64,000 nt of DNA from Pelobates cultripes (Eukaryota; Chordata; Amphibia; Anura; Pelobatidae): contig OW240913.1 in the NCBI GenBank assembly GCA_933207985.1, forward strand, positions 263,180,862 to 263,244,861, given 5' to 3'. A program made the translations under genes and the position numbers. Under the pieces are notes generated by a model. The model was given only the letters and a program-made list of their open reading frames with translations, was not told where the DNA came from and ran no database searches. The stretch's first letter is position 1. Each line of letters opens with the position of its first letter. Positions 46,381 through 56,664 of this stretch are shown in pieces.

Positions 46381-47018
46381 CAATATATAGTTTTTATTAT
46401 TTTCAAAATAGACAATGGAACAAAATACAATTTTGCAGAATATGGTACATGGTGTATTTATCATACATCGCTGAGAGTAGATCCATTTAGAATATATAGC
46501 TCATAGAAATGTTATACATTAAGCAAGTAACTGTACATAGCCCTGGTAGACCGTTTGAACAAATAAAATAAAATACAGTGCTACATTGTTTGCAATTTGG
46601 GCACGTATACTCATTAGCTGCACGTTATGTGAATAGTATTGAGTGTTGGCATGTATTCAAGCAGTAAAATAATATACATCGTTCACAACACCAGTAGTCA
46701 TTATGTACAACAAATCGCAGATTCATGTAGCCATTGCATTCATATTAATAAACAATAGTTTGTTCCAGGTTATAATATTTTGTAAATAGTCACATTTGTG
46801 GTTGTGATCCATAATCCCTTTTCAGGACTTGTAGGAGTCTGATGGTTTAAGGAGCCGTAGGCTTGATTAACATATAACGACATACTGCATCATTACTTGT
46901 ATATTGTATGTGAATAGTAAGAAGAGCGAAGAGGAGGATAATGAAGATCTATAAAATGAAAGAGAGAAGAAGTAAAAGAAAAGAAAAAAAATATGAGACT
47001 TATGTTGCATGTTTCTGC
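46381..47018 (-). other. 3' untranslated region of LINE copy B
   Basis: AT-rich segment between the ORF2 stop and the A-rich tail. The minus strand ends GAAAATAATAAAAACTATA followed by TTGAAAAAAAATG. No feature inside. Confidence 0.65.
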
Positions 47019-48228
47019 TCATTTGAAATATTGATCATAAATAGGTTCCCAACTCCTCCATTGTTTCTTAAAGTTTTCTTGTGGATTGCAACATTTAGAC
47101 CACTCTCTTTCATGTTGGAAGGTAGTTTCAACCCTTTTCAATACCTCAGATATAGAAGGAACTACTGCGCTTTTCCAGTGGACAGCAATATTCACGCTCG
47201 CTGCTAATAGGATGTTTAGGAGGTTGCCTTTGATGGTACAATTTCCAGATTTGGGATGAGATGTAACAAATAGCATTCTGGGGTAAATGGAATTACTATC
47301 TCTGTATATATCACTATATCATGAATTTGGGACCAGAAATCAATCAGATATCTGCAGCCCCAAAACACATGCTTTAGAGTGCTTCTACCCTCACTGCATC
47401 TCCAACAGAACAATGTATTTGAGAAAGCCTGCTAGGAACTAGATACCAACGCAATCATAATTTTAAAGATAGCTTCCCAGTAGGAGACACAACAAGAGGA
47501 GAGTTTTGTTTCTTTAATGGCTGTTTCCCACCTTGTGAGAGGTAATGTCACTCCCAGATCTTCTTCCCATTTGGTCATGTATGGCAGTTTTTCCTCTTCC
47601 TTCCTGTTAACATTCGCTGTGTAACATTGTGATAAGAATTTGAATGAGAGTGGTGAATTATTTTTAAAGCATCTGTTGCCTATTATGCTCAAAGATAATG
47701 GGTTCACATATGTGACATTATTGTAGTGTAGTATTTGTTTTACTCTTAGATATGTAAACAGTTCAAGCAACAACAAGTTGTGTGATTATTGTAATTCTGG
47801 AAAGGGCTTTAAGCCCTTGCTGTCAAAGAAAGAATGTACATGAGTAAGACCTTTATTGGTCCAGAGGATATTTTTTTGAGATGGAATCTGACGGTGCAGC
47901 AGTTCGATAAGAGAGATCACTGCTGAGCTCCATCTTTTCTATGACTGCAACATAAATGTTGTAAATGATAAACTTATAATATAATTTGGCAAGTAAATTA
48001 GAGAGTGGAAATATCTAAGTGCACATAGATTCAAAATGAAGCCATATTGGTCGAGTTCTACCCAACAAAATATCCAGGCTTTGAGCAACAGTTGACGCCT
48101 TATAATAATTTTTTATATTTGGGATGCCCAAACCACCTTTGGTGAAAGGTAGCCATAGCATTTGAAGCTACTTTTGGTGTTTTTTATTTCCATATGGGTA
48201 TCTCAATGGGTAGAGTTCGGAATAAGTA
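47019..48228 (-). pseudogene. LINE copy B ORF2, C-terminal part
   Basis: After the LTR insertion the minus strand continues with the post-RT region (47776-47432: LLELFTYLRVKQILHYN, KWEEDLGVTLPLTRWETAIK) and the zinc-knuckle-like CWRCSEGRSTLKHVFWGC with RYLIDFW at about 47413-47330. The tail NILLAASVNIAVHWKSAVVP ends near 47019. This CCHC-type motif and tail are typical of L1/Tx1 ORF2 C-termini. Frames change at least three times. Confidence 0.85.
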
Positions 48229-48233
48229 GAGTA

Positions 48234-48755
48234 TGTAATGACATGAAGTGGTGCTGCCCTGGAACAGCACTGTCAAAATTAGTACTAATCATGCAGGCAA
48301 CAAATACTGTAACAGTCCTTGGGTATAAGGGTAGGATTGCGCAGCTACCACGAGTAACAGGTAGGGCACAGATCCAGAGTCACAAGACTAATATAGGGAC
48401 ATCTGCAGTCTGCAGGGACAGGATCACTGGTAGTAAAGCCGGGACCACGGAACCAGAACAGAGGACACAACAACGAAGGACCAGGAGGACACAATAACGC
48501 AGGATCAGGAGGACACAGGATGAAGACCAGGAGACACAGGACACAGGACCAAGTCACAGCACGCAGGAGCCAGGAACACAGGAAACAAAAGGCAAGGATC
48601 TGGCCAGGAGTGAGGGGAGAACCCAAACTAAATAGGTGCTAAACAAGGACCAGGTGAAGTGCTTAATAAAAAGGAAATCAGGAACAGTGCCAAACAGAAA
48701 CAGTGGTGAGTATGAGTACTGCACGAGGGCAAATCAGCTAAGGAGTGTCGTGACA
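48234..48755 (-). repeat. 3' LTR, with a deletion
   Basis: 522 bp. Relative to the other LTR it lacks about 200 bp between GCACTGTCA and AAATTAGTAC. The missing piece is bounded by a 3-base TCA repeat, as in microhomology deletion. It also has small indels in the ACACAGGA-rich part. Confidence 0.93.
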
Positions 48756-48772
48756 GTACCCCCCCCTTAAGG
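48756..48772 (-). promoter_or_regulatory. Polypurine tract of the 48-kb element
   Basis: Minus strand TTAAGGGGGGGGTAC directly before TGTCACGACAC. Confidence 0.85.
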
Positions 48773-48832
48773 AGCGACTCCTGGCGCTCCAAAACCCCAA
48801 GATCCCCCACGGGTGACAGAAGAAAAACAGGG

Positions 48833-49912
48833 TCACCCAACCAGTAGAGGAAAACAAGGAGGAGGTTCAGGAGGAATAAGAGGCGGAGAATCCCACGGGA
48901 GAAACCAACGAGGCAGAATAGAAACATACAAGAGCAAGGACTGTAGAGTAACATTTAGCATTAGAAGGGCAGACACATAAACAGAAATTAAAGGCACATA
49001 CGATAAGAAACACTCCTTACCAGTGATCGACAAATGTGCTAACCCACTAGATCTGGGACTATTGCTGGTAACAGGTGCATCACTCAAAAGTCCTGGGTCT
49101 GACTTGGTTTCTGGCTTGTAAGATCCTCGGAACAAAGACTGCGATGCAACTTCTGTAGAAGGGAGAACAGTCTCTGCATTATCTTGGGTAGATACAACTG
49201 GAATCAATCGAGGAGAATCCCCTAAACCAGCGAGTACAGGATCAGGAGCACTCTGCGAGCCCTCCTCCTCAGACCGCAGATATGCATCAAGGAACGGTTC
49301 CCCCAATATCTCGGAGCATGGGGCCAGCCGAAGCAGGGACGATTCTCTCTCAAATTGATATAATTCTGTAACGGCTAGAGATACCTGGTTACTTAAATCA
49401 TTCTCTTCTTCACTTGTGAGCTCAGCTTGAGGTAGTTCTTTACTTGTCATAGAAGTACTCTCAACTGAAAGCAAGTCTTCTTTTAATACTTGCTGGAGTT
49501 TAGGTGGAGTGACAGACATCATGGCAACTGATATGTCATAGAAGGAGCTTCTTTCATCATGGGAACAGGCACCGGATATGTGGATGCTACCTTCTTGTTC
49601 GGTTTCACTCACTTCTTTTGGAGTTTGGTTAAGCGGCTGATTTGAATAATCTTCGACGCTTGGTTCAGGTACAAGTGTGGTAGTTGGTGTTTCCTCTTGC
49701 AGCAGAGAAATTGTTCTACCAGAGCATGTAACTTGAAGAACGATATTAGACTTACATAGAACTGTAGAGTCTTCTTCAGACTGTGGGTTCAGAACAAGCC
49801 AGGTCTCATTTAGATCCTTTTCTTGGGCTTGATCCATCACGGGTTTGTCACGTTGCACCAAGTCTGACTCTGTCTTCAATTTGAGGATAGTCTTTACTTG
49901 GCGACAATTCAT
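48833..49912 (-). CDS. Unknown protein, third frame of the 48-kb element, C-terminal part
   Basis: 359 codons from an ATG at 49912, overlapping the preceding frame by about 65 bases in the +1 frame. It is acidic, Ser/Thr/Glu-rich and probably disordered over residues 1-285 (NETWLVLNPQSEEDSTVL, ELTSEEENDLSNQVS). The C-terminus has a long hydrophobic stretch at about residues 300-340 (LISVYVSALLMLNVTLQSLL, then LLYVSIL), which could span a membrane, and ends in prolines (PPLIPPEPPPC). It could be the downstream part of one polyprotein if ribosomes shift, or a frame broken by mutation. No family recognised. Confidence 0.55.
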   Translation of the reverse strand: MNCRQVKTILKLKTESDLVQRDKPVMDQAQEKDLNETWLVLNPQSEEDSTVLCKSNIVLQVTCSGRTISLLQEETPTTTLVPEPSVEDYSNQPLNQTPKEVSETEQEGSIHISGACSHDERSSFYDISVAMMSVTPPKLQQVLKEDLLSVESTSMTSKELPQAELTSEEENDLSNQVSLAVTELYQFERESSLLRLAPCSEILGEPFLDAYLRSEEEGSQSAPDPVLAGLGDSPRLIPVVSTQDNAETVLPSTEVASQSLFRGSYKPETKSDPGLLSDAPVTSNSPRSSGLAHLSITGKECFLSYVPLISVYVSALLMLNVTLQSLLLYVSILPRWFLPWDSPPLIPPEPPPCFPLLVG

Positions 49913-50279
49913 TTTTCACAGTTGCGGTTGTGAGAGAGGTGCCAATCTTCGAACCCCCAGAGGTAGAAGGGTTAAAATTGGAATCATCAAGCCTCTCCAC
50001 ATCAAAGTCATGAGCTGCCTTTGGCACAATAACCTCTTCTTCCACTGGTTGCTCTGAAGCTTTCACCTTAGGTTTTTCAGCATTCTCAGACAGTGTTTTG
50101 AAAGAAGTAGGTCGTTTACCACGTTTCCTACGTGGAGTCTTTTTGATAGGAGGATCATCTTCCACGAGATTAGTCTCCAATTTCAATGGTCCAGTCTTGT
50201 AGTCACTTTCATCACCTGGAGCAAATTTTATAGGTGACTCTTCCAATTTTGAGACTCCAGTATTAGATGAATCAGCCAT
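49848..50279 (-). CDS. Unknown basic protein segment, middle frame of the 48-kb element
   Basis: 143 codons from ATG at 50279. The ATG is in the same frame as the upstream 399-aa ORF and separated from it by a TAA and two codons, so both may once have been one frame (or use stop readthrough). It has a strongly basic patch PIKKTPRRKRGKRPTSFK near residues 45-62, like a nuclear-localisation or RNA-binding signal, and then acidic sequence. No zinc knuckle is seen. Confidence 0.55.
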   Translation of the reverse strand: MADSSNTGVSKLEESPIKFAPGDESDYKTGPLKLETNLVEDDPPIKKTPRRKRGKRPTSFKTLSENAEKPKVKASEQPVEEEVIVPKAAHDFDVERLDDSNFNPSTSGGSKIGTSLTTATVKNELSPSKDYPQIEDRVRLGAT

Positions 50280-50285
50280 GTCTAT

Positions 50286-51485
50286 TTAATCTGAGTCAAA
50301 TTTGTAGGATGACTTGGGAAGAGGTGGAGAAATTGGAACCTCTGATTCCATAGAGTCAGTATTTGGGTTGACACTTACAGTATTGAATGCTTTGTCCTTT
50401 GTGGGACAAACTTCCAGATCAGATCCAGTCACCTGGTCAAGGTCACTGGTGGTCTCCTCAATTGTCACTGTGAGGGAGGAATTAGTATCTCTGGTTGCAG
50501 ACTCAGGGGAGTCTATTTCTGCTTCGTGGCTGGGCAGACTTTGCTTGAGACACTCTCTGACCAGACTTGTACCCTCCTGAACAGTGTTGAGATCGTTCAT
50601 CTTGGTAGTCGGTATTCTCACTTTGGGAATAGGCGAGTGGATCTTGCAGAAAAGAGAGTGTGGTATAAGGGTAATACGGGTCTCTGGTACTGAGATATTA
50701 GGAAACTGCGTACTGGTACTACCTCCACATTCAGGCTGCTCGTCCTCCAGAGCTGCTATGCAATGAGCACCAAGTTCATCAAAGACCCGGTCCATGAGGG
50801 GATCGCCAGTGCTATATAACCCTTCAACATCGTCGTCTTCAGTTTGGGCTGGAAGGCATTCAGCTTTAAATTCATGAGGAATTTCGGTTTTGCAGTCGGG
50901 AGGATCAGCAAGCCTTTTGTCCAAGTCAGAGTCAGGAGGATTAGGGATGCTATGCAAATTAGGAAAGGGAATGTAAACATCAGTATCAGACATAAAGACA
51001 CTCATCCTTTCCTGTACTAGATCAATAAGAAATATAATTTCGGGAATCAAGGCAATGTAATTATTGTGCATAACTCTTAACTGTTTCTGCATAAACGATA
51101 AAGATTTGTTACGTGATGTTTCTTTAAGAGACACACAAAGAAGTTCATTCACCCTATTTAACACAGTGGGCTTGCTCAACCATTTTTTGCAATTAGGTAG
51201 CAGAGAAAGCAAAGGGTCACATATTTGTTTGTGATAAATTTGCAGTTCAGTGATAAGTCCACATAATACAGATTTCTGAACTTGGAAAGAAACAGTTATA
51301 GTAGACAAGCAGAGGGCAGATGCCTTTTCTATCTGCCGCTGGATATGTTTTAACTGATCATAACATGTCTTAATGAGAGCATACTCTTGCTGTGAATCAG
51401 CGTTATTACCAACAATTTTATCCATCGTGATCCTGGACATTATTCTCTGCTGGTTCCAAATGGCCAGATCATTCTGTAATGACAT
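50286..51485 (-). CDS. Unknown 399-aa helical protein, first frame of the 48-kb element
   Basis: An intact minus-strand ORF whose ATG (51485-51483) lies inside the last 11 bases of the 5' LTR, so coding begins in the LTR and runs over the primer site. Residues 20-165 are predicted by eye to be helical (LIKTCYDQLKHIQRQIEKAS, LITELQIYHKQICDPLLSLL, VNELLCVSLKET, LIPEIIFLIDLVQERM) and could form a Gag-like assembly domain. Residues 190-399 are acidic and Pro/Ser/Thr-rich. No capsid major homology region, CCHC knuckle or catalytic site is found. The long intact frame argues for use by the element. I cannot place it in a family. Confidence 0.7.
   Translation of the reverse strand: MSLQNDLAIWNQQRIMSRITMDKIVGNNADSQQEYALIKTCYDQLKHIQRQIEKASALCLSTITVSFQVQKSVLCGLITELQIYHKQICDPLLSLLPNCKKWLSKPTVLNRVNELLCVSLKETSRNKSLSFMQKQLRVMHNNYIALIPEIIFLIDLVQERMSVFMSDTDVYIPFPNLHSIPNPPDSDLDKRLADPPDCKTEIPHEFKAECLPAQTEDDDVEGLYSTGDPLMDRVFDELGAHCIAALEDEQPECGGSTSTQFPNISVPETRITLIPHSLFCKIHSPIPKVRIPTTKMNDLNTVQEGTSLVRECLKQSLPSHEAEIDSPESATRDTNSSLTVTIEETTSDLDQVTGSDLEVCPTKDKAFNTVSVNPNTDSMESEVPISPPLPKSSYKFDSD
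51461..51474 (-). promoter_or_regulatory. Self-priming-type primer site of the 48-kb element
   Basis: Right inside the 5' LTR the minus strand reads GAATGATCTGGCCA. Its AATGATCTGGCC (51473-51462) is perfectly complementary to GGCCAGATCATT in the LTR (minus strand 52027-52016). That LTR segment starts about 29 nt after a TATTTA box (52056-52051), where the RNA should begin. No tRNA-like site is present. Same layout as in the gypsy element at 10118-10129. Confidence 0.75.
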
Positions 51486-52177
51486 GAAGGGGTGCTGCCC
51501 TGGAACAGCACTGTCACTTTAAATGTGGGAACCCATACAGCAGAGAAATAAATGCCAAGACACAAATAAATAGGATAAATCAAGAGATATATATTTACAG
51601 AAAACCAAAGGAAAACGCAAAACAATATATACACACACACACACACACACACACGGCCACTAAATATATACAGTAAATCAAAATTAGTACTAATCATGCA
51701 GGCAACAAATACTGTAACAGTCCTTGGGTATAAGGGTAGGATTGTGCAGCTACCACGAGTAACAGGTAGGGCACAGATCCAGAGTCACAAGACTAATATA
51801 GGGACATCTGCAGTCTGCAGGGACAGGATCACTGGTAGTAAAGCCGGGACAACGGAACCAGAACAGAGGACCGGAGGACACAACAACGAAGGACCAGGAG
51901 GACACAATAACGCAGGATCAGGAGGACACAGGATGAAGACCAGGAGACACAGGACCAAGTCACAGCACGCAGGAGCCAGGAACACAGGAAACCAGGGAAA
52001 CAGGAAACAAAAGGCAATGATCTGGCCAGGAGTGAGGGGAGAACCCAAACTAAATAGGTGCTAAACAAGGACCAGGTGAAGTGCTTAATAAAAAGGAAAT
52101 CAGGAACAGTGCCAAACAGAAACAGTGGTGAGTATGAGTACTGCACGAGGGCAAATCAGCTAAGGAGTGTCGTGACA
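51475..52177 (-). repeat. 5' LTR of the 48-kb element
   Basis: 703 bp, TGTAATGACATG to GTCGTGACA. It contains a (CA)n tract at about 51630-51654 and GGACACA/CAGGA-rich direct repeats (51870-51980). The predicted promoter (TATTTA) is at 52056-52051 on the minus strand. Confidence 0.93.
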
Positions 52178-52182
52178 GAGTA

Positions 52183-54093
52183 TGTGTGGTAATGTCATCA
52201 TCTTCAGTGTGTTTATTCTGCCTATCCAGGATGTTTCTAATTTAGCCCATGTATCCAATTGTTTTGAAATCTTGTTAAGCACCTCCATGTGATTTTCTTG
52301 TATGGAAAAATCTGCTAGATTTTTTTGATAATTTAATGCCTAGATATGCTATGGATTTTTTGCGCCATTCGAACAGATATAAAGATTGTAATTGGCTAGT
52401 GAGTGTTGCAGTGACCCCGAACAGAAGAATTTGAGTCTTATATATGTTGTTTTTATAGTATGAGATTATTATATATTCCGATAGAGCTGTTAATAAATTT
52501 GGTATTGAATTTGCTAGGTCTCTGAGAAAAGCAGAACATCATCTGCAAATAATGCTAATTTCTGTTCCCCAGCGGGGGAGGCTAACCCAGAAAGCAAGGG
52601 GTTATTTTTTATATTTTGCACTAATGATTCTAGGCACATAATAAAAAATTAGAGGGGAAAGTGGGAAGCCCTGATGCGATCCATCAGTTATTTAGAAAGC
52701 CCTGGATAGAAATCCTGTTTTAAAAACCTTAGCTGAGGATGCTGTATAAAGAGCTAATATGCTTGAAATAAATGAATGTGTCATTCCATAGGCTCTAGGT
52801 GTGGCTGCCATATAATTCCAATTCAAGCGGTCAAATGCTTTTTCTGCGTCCAACGCTATTATCATCCCGCTTTGTGTACTTTGGTTTGCCCAATCTATCA
52901 TATCCAAGAAGTATCTGGTGTTATTTCCGACCTGTCTGCTGGGAACAAAGCCTGCCTGTTCTTCCAAAATAACGTTGGTCAAGAGAGGTTTTATGCGGGA
53001 TGCTATAAGTTTAGGGTATAATTTTACATCTGCATTCAGCAGAGAAATAGGGCGTAAGTTGCCGCACACCGTGGGTGATTTATTTGACTTAGGTAGAGTT
53101 ATTGTGTGGGCTTCCAGCATTTCTTTGGGGATTGCACCTCATAATTTAATATTGTTTAATAGTTGTGTGATGAATGGTGTTACGTGCAGCTCTAATTTGA
53201 TATAGTAGTAGTTCAAAAGACCGTCCGGGCCTGTGGTTTTATGTTTCGGTAAAGATTGAATGGCTTCTCTTACTTCTTCTTCAGTAAAGGGGGCTTCTAA
53301 TTCTACATTTTGTTGAGGTGCTATCTTAGATAAAAAAATATTTTCAGGTAGTTAGATATTTCTACTTTGTTAGGGTTATGCGTGTTGCAATCCTACTTGA
53401 GATTGTATAAGTCTTCATAGTATGATGCTAGTTCATCTACTATTTTATTTGGGTTGTAAATTTTTGCATTGGTTTTGGAGAGTATATTGGGGATTTTGGT
53501 TTGAAGGGAGTTGTTTTTATAGTTTGTTTGCTAATAATTTCCCTGCTTTGTTACCCAAGGTATAACATTTTTGTTTAAGCGCACGTACATTTCTGCTGGT
53601 GTCCTGAATTTGCAGCTTATGGAGTTCATTTTGAATTTTAGCGATCTGTTTGGTGTTGGCTTTCGAGGGAGATTTCTTATTGATTTTCTCCAGGGAGACT
53701 AGTTCTTGGAGCAATTTCACCTTATCGGTGCAGTATTTTGTCTTTATGGATGATCCTATTTTAATTATTTCTTCCATCACCACAGCCTTGTGGGATAAAC
53801 ATTGTGTTTCCAGTGTAGTGTCATCAGTGATGTTATTTGAGAAGTAAGTTTGTAAGGTGTTTGCTATTTGTTTTGTTTGGAGTGGGCAGTCAAGAATAGA
53901 TTTGTTTAGTGTCCATTTACCTCTGCCCCGTGTAGGGTAGGGGACTCTAATGGTAGGCATTGTTGGAGCATGGTCTGACCAAACTCTTTTCCCTATGTGA
54001 TGAGTTTCTGTGTAGGAAAGTGTAGTTTTGTCTACAATGCATAAATCAATGCGTGAATATGTCATGTGTACAGGAGAAAAATAGGTGTAATCC
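52183..54093 (-). pseudogene. LINE copy B ORF2, endonuclease end and reverse transcriptase
   Basis: From 54065 the minus strand reads SRIDLCIVD and VWSDHAPT (endonuclease motifs with catalytic D and H), then a long helical linker (NTLQTYFSNN, QIAKIQNELHKL). RT motifs at 53120-52692 are NLRPISLLNADVKLYPKLIA, LEEQAGFVPSRQVGNNTRY and MIIALDAEKAFDRLNWNYM (first catalytic Asp). Further down in shifted frames come GFPLSPLIF and YLGIKLSK. The motif with paired aspartates has eroded. At 52177 the LTR element splits the gene. Confidence 0.88.
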
Positions 54094-54097
54094 TTAA

Positions 54098-54309
54098 AGA
54101 ACCACTATAGGCACCCAGACCACTTCAGCTTAATGAGGTGGTCTGGGTGCCTGGTCCATCTAGGGTTAAGCCTTTTTTTCTATAAAGATAGCAGTTTCAG
54201 AGAAACTGCTATGTTTATGTTAGGGTTAATCCAGCCTCTAGTGGCTGTCTCATTGACAGCCGCTAGAGGGCTTCCGCGTTTTCTCACTGTGAGAGAGTGG
54301 TGCATATCT
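54098..54309. mobile_element. TTAA MITE inside LINE copy B
   Basis: Flanked by TTAA at 54094-54097 and 54310-54313. It shares AAACTGCTATGTTTA, CCAGCCTCTAGTGGCTGTCTC and TTTTCTCACTGTGA with the MITE at 1864-2288, but in opposite orientation and with a shorter body. It carries the hairpin GGCACCCAGACCACTTCA/TGAGGTGGTCTGGGTGCC at its left end. Confidence 0.85.
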
Positions 54310-54313
54310 TTAA

Positions 54314-54500
54314 GGATTAGCCTTCTTTTATGCAGAATATTTAGCCCTTTCAAGTTAAGGTAAAAAAATTTCATGGAATTAGTCATAGAGTTATAGCATA
54401 AGGTGTCAATATTTGACCTTGAGCCTGTAGTGAAAGTGTGTTTGGTCATATGCGGTACCCTTCGTAGAGTTTGGTATATAGCATGTCGCAATACAGCTTT
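54314..54500 (-). pseudogene. LINE copy B ORF2 start
   Basis: The minus strand from about 54491 includes FFYLNLKGLNILHKRRLILK, the conserved start of the apurinic-like endonuclease of L1/Tx1 ORF2 (NVKGLN-xx-KRR). It is separated from the rest of the endonuclease by the MITE and a probable deletion. Confidence 0.8.
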
Positions 54501-54559
54501 GGTTGATCTAAGTTGGGTTGTTAGAAGTTATTATATGCCTTTAATGTTTTTATGCATCT

Positions 54560-56640
54560 GGAGGCATTTTATATATCAATATTTGGCATAATGACTGACT
54601 GTGTGATCTGTCAGCCAGTTTCATGCCAGAGGTGCTGTAGTCCCTTCCCTGTGCTACATTTTGATACTCCTCATTGATATCATATATATTGGCTAGTTAG
54701 GTTTATGTTAGTTTTGTTATGAGGAGGAGGGATGCTTGATTTTGCACCCTCCACCTGTATTGATTGACTGATAGATCTTCCAATGGTTATCCCCATGTGA
54801 GCAGCAGGGTTTGGATAGGTGTGTTCTGATTATGCATAAGTCCCTCCCCTACCTCTCAGTGATTGACTTTGTTATTCTCCAATGAGACTCCAGCATAAGC
54901 AATGACAGGGTTGAGGAGGAGTGGTGACTCCATGTCAATCACCCACTCCTCCCACGCGCTGGATCAGCTGGAGGGACTTTTCTCTGATTGCTCAGGTATT
55001 TAACCGGCTTCAATAAGAACGGCATTTCCAATAGCTCCTGACGACGGCGTGTATGCACGCTGAAACGCGCGTCGAGCGCCTTATTTGATTTATCTTTTTT
55101 CTCTCACATTAGGTAGCACTTAGGTAGTTAGTATGTTTGATTTAGTTAGTTAGTATAGTTAGCAATTTATTATTTGGCATTTAGAGTTTTTTCTAGGCAG
55201 GCATTTTTTGGTCCTGGTGGGTCCTGGTGGGTCTGCCCTTGTCCCCCTTTCGCTCTCTTTTCTCCTATTCATGTTTGTATAGGTTCCTGTTTGCCTGCCT
55301 TTATATTAGTGGGGTGATTTATGTATGACACATATTTTGTGTTGCCTTATTGTATTTTTGCAGCTTAGGTGTCCTAATTTTGGACATTTTTTCTAGTATA
55401 AATGTCCCTCTCTTTTTTTTGTTTTGTTTTTTTTGTTAAAGGGACATTCCTTTGCTGCTATTAAATACAACTAGCAGTGGCGTATATAGGGTATATATGG
55501 GTATTTCTATTTATTCCCCTTCACCCTTTTATCCACTTACAAGTACAGCCCCCTGTTCTTCTCTACTTGCCACCTGGTAACTATACTATTTATTCTGTTA
55601 AATTCAGCAGCTACTTCTGGGATCCCCTTGTTTCAAGGGTCTCCGTCATTCAACATTGTTAGAAGTTACTTTGTCACAGATTGTAATGGCATGGTAAATT
55701 CTAATCAGATATGTGGAACCCTCATATGACTGAGAACAGAAGTCAGTTGTAAGCTTAGTGGCCAATGTACTATATAAAACATAAATAAAAGGAAAAAACT
55801 AAAGTTAGACATTTTGGCTTCTAACAATATGACCAGAGAAGGCGTGCTGATGCCCCGACATTTAACCCGATAATGATAAACAAAAATATTCATCTAACCT
55901 AAATCATAATTTTAGTAGTATTGAGAATACAGTTCGCCCTTGTCTATTCGACAATAATAATGATGATTACTTGCCGAAATGGTGTTCAGTTCATGTTAGA
56001 GAAAACCCCAATCTTTTATGCAAGTTACTTAATGAATTCTTAGGTATCAGTACTTTCAGTAATGAAATTTGCATCCTGTGATAACTGTAAAACTTAAAGG
56101 CAATTATAACTGTATAAAATGATCCTTTTTTGTTATATATGAATATATCTAATTATCTTATCATGGTTGCTCCAATGCCATAGAGTTGAGCCAACTAGGC
56201 TCATACCCAGCACTCGGGCTCTCGTGCTCATAAATATGCATTTACTCAGGGTTTCAGCCTCATTAAACAATTATCAAACATGACCTTATGTGAAGAGTTG
56301 CAAGAAGAATCCCTCATCCTGAGGTGCACAACGAACCATCATATAATCGTGGCGGTACTCGTGATGGTTAATGGTAAATATTCTGTGCCTTGTGTTACCT
56401 CCAACTTTGTTGCTCAGGATTTATTACTGAGCTCCTCACACAGAGGGTGCATTTATTTCATCTGTATAGTATGGGATATGCGAGCATGGAAGTTTGGTGA
56501 TCAATAATATGCATAGATATCTACTATATATGATCGGTGTGCAGGTCATATTATAACATAAAGAAAAAAGTGGCAAACTATAACTATAGGGTATCAAAAG
56601 GATATGATTCTTGTGAACCGTCCATCACGACTAGGTTGAG
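54560..56640. other. Stretch between LINE ORFs, possible unassigned insertion
   Basis: About 2 kb with no recognised ORF, longer than the usual ORF1-ORF2 spacer. It includes promoter-like GC-rich sequence at 54880-55000 and a compact structured segment at 55032-55080 (see separate entry), followed by a T-rich region (55085-55450). It may hold a separate retroelement end. Boundaries could not be found. Confidence 0.4.
55028..55080 (+). ncRNA. Hammerhead-like structured motif, uncertain
   Basis: CTCCTGACGACGGCGTGTAT, then GCACGCTGAAACGCGCGTCGAGC. It has CTGACGA and GAAAC in hammerhead order, a hairpin between them (GGCGTG/CACGCT-type pairing), a GTC before the would-be cleavage point and GCTC/GAGC flanking arms for stem I. 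Hammerheads of this compact form are known in Penelope-like and other retroelements. The first stem II pair is not canonical, so this may be only a look-alike of a common amphibian repeat. Confidence 0.3.
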
Positions 56641-56664
56641 TAGAAAGATTTTAGCGTCCAAAGT

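Larger units (their letters stand above)
48234..52177 (-). mobile_element. Non-autonomous LTR element with unfamiliar ORFs
   Basis: Two LTRs (48234-48755 and 51475-52177) begin TGTAATGACATG and end GTCGTGACA on the plus strand. The flanks carry the 5-bp duplication GAGTA (48229-48233 and 52178-52182). The 2.7-kb interior, read on the minus strand, has three long frames and a G-rich polypurine tract, but no protease, RT, RNase H or integrase. Minus-strand LTR ends (TGTCACGACAC) and the tract followed by TGTCACG match the design of the gypsy chromovirus at 5.2 kb, its likely helper type. It inserted in the RT region of LINE copy B. Confidence 0.93.
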
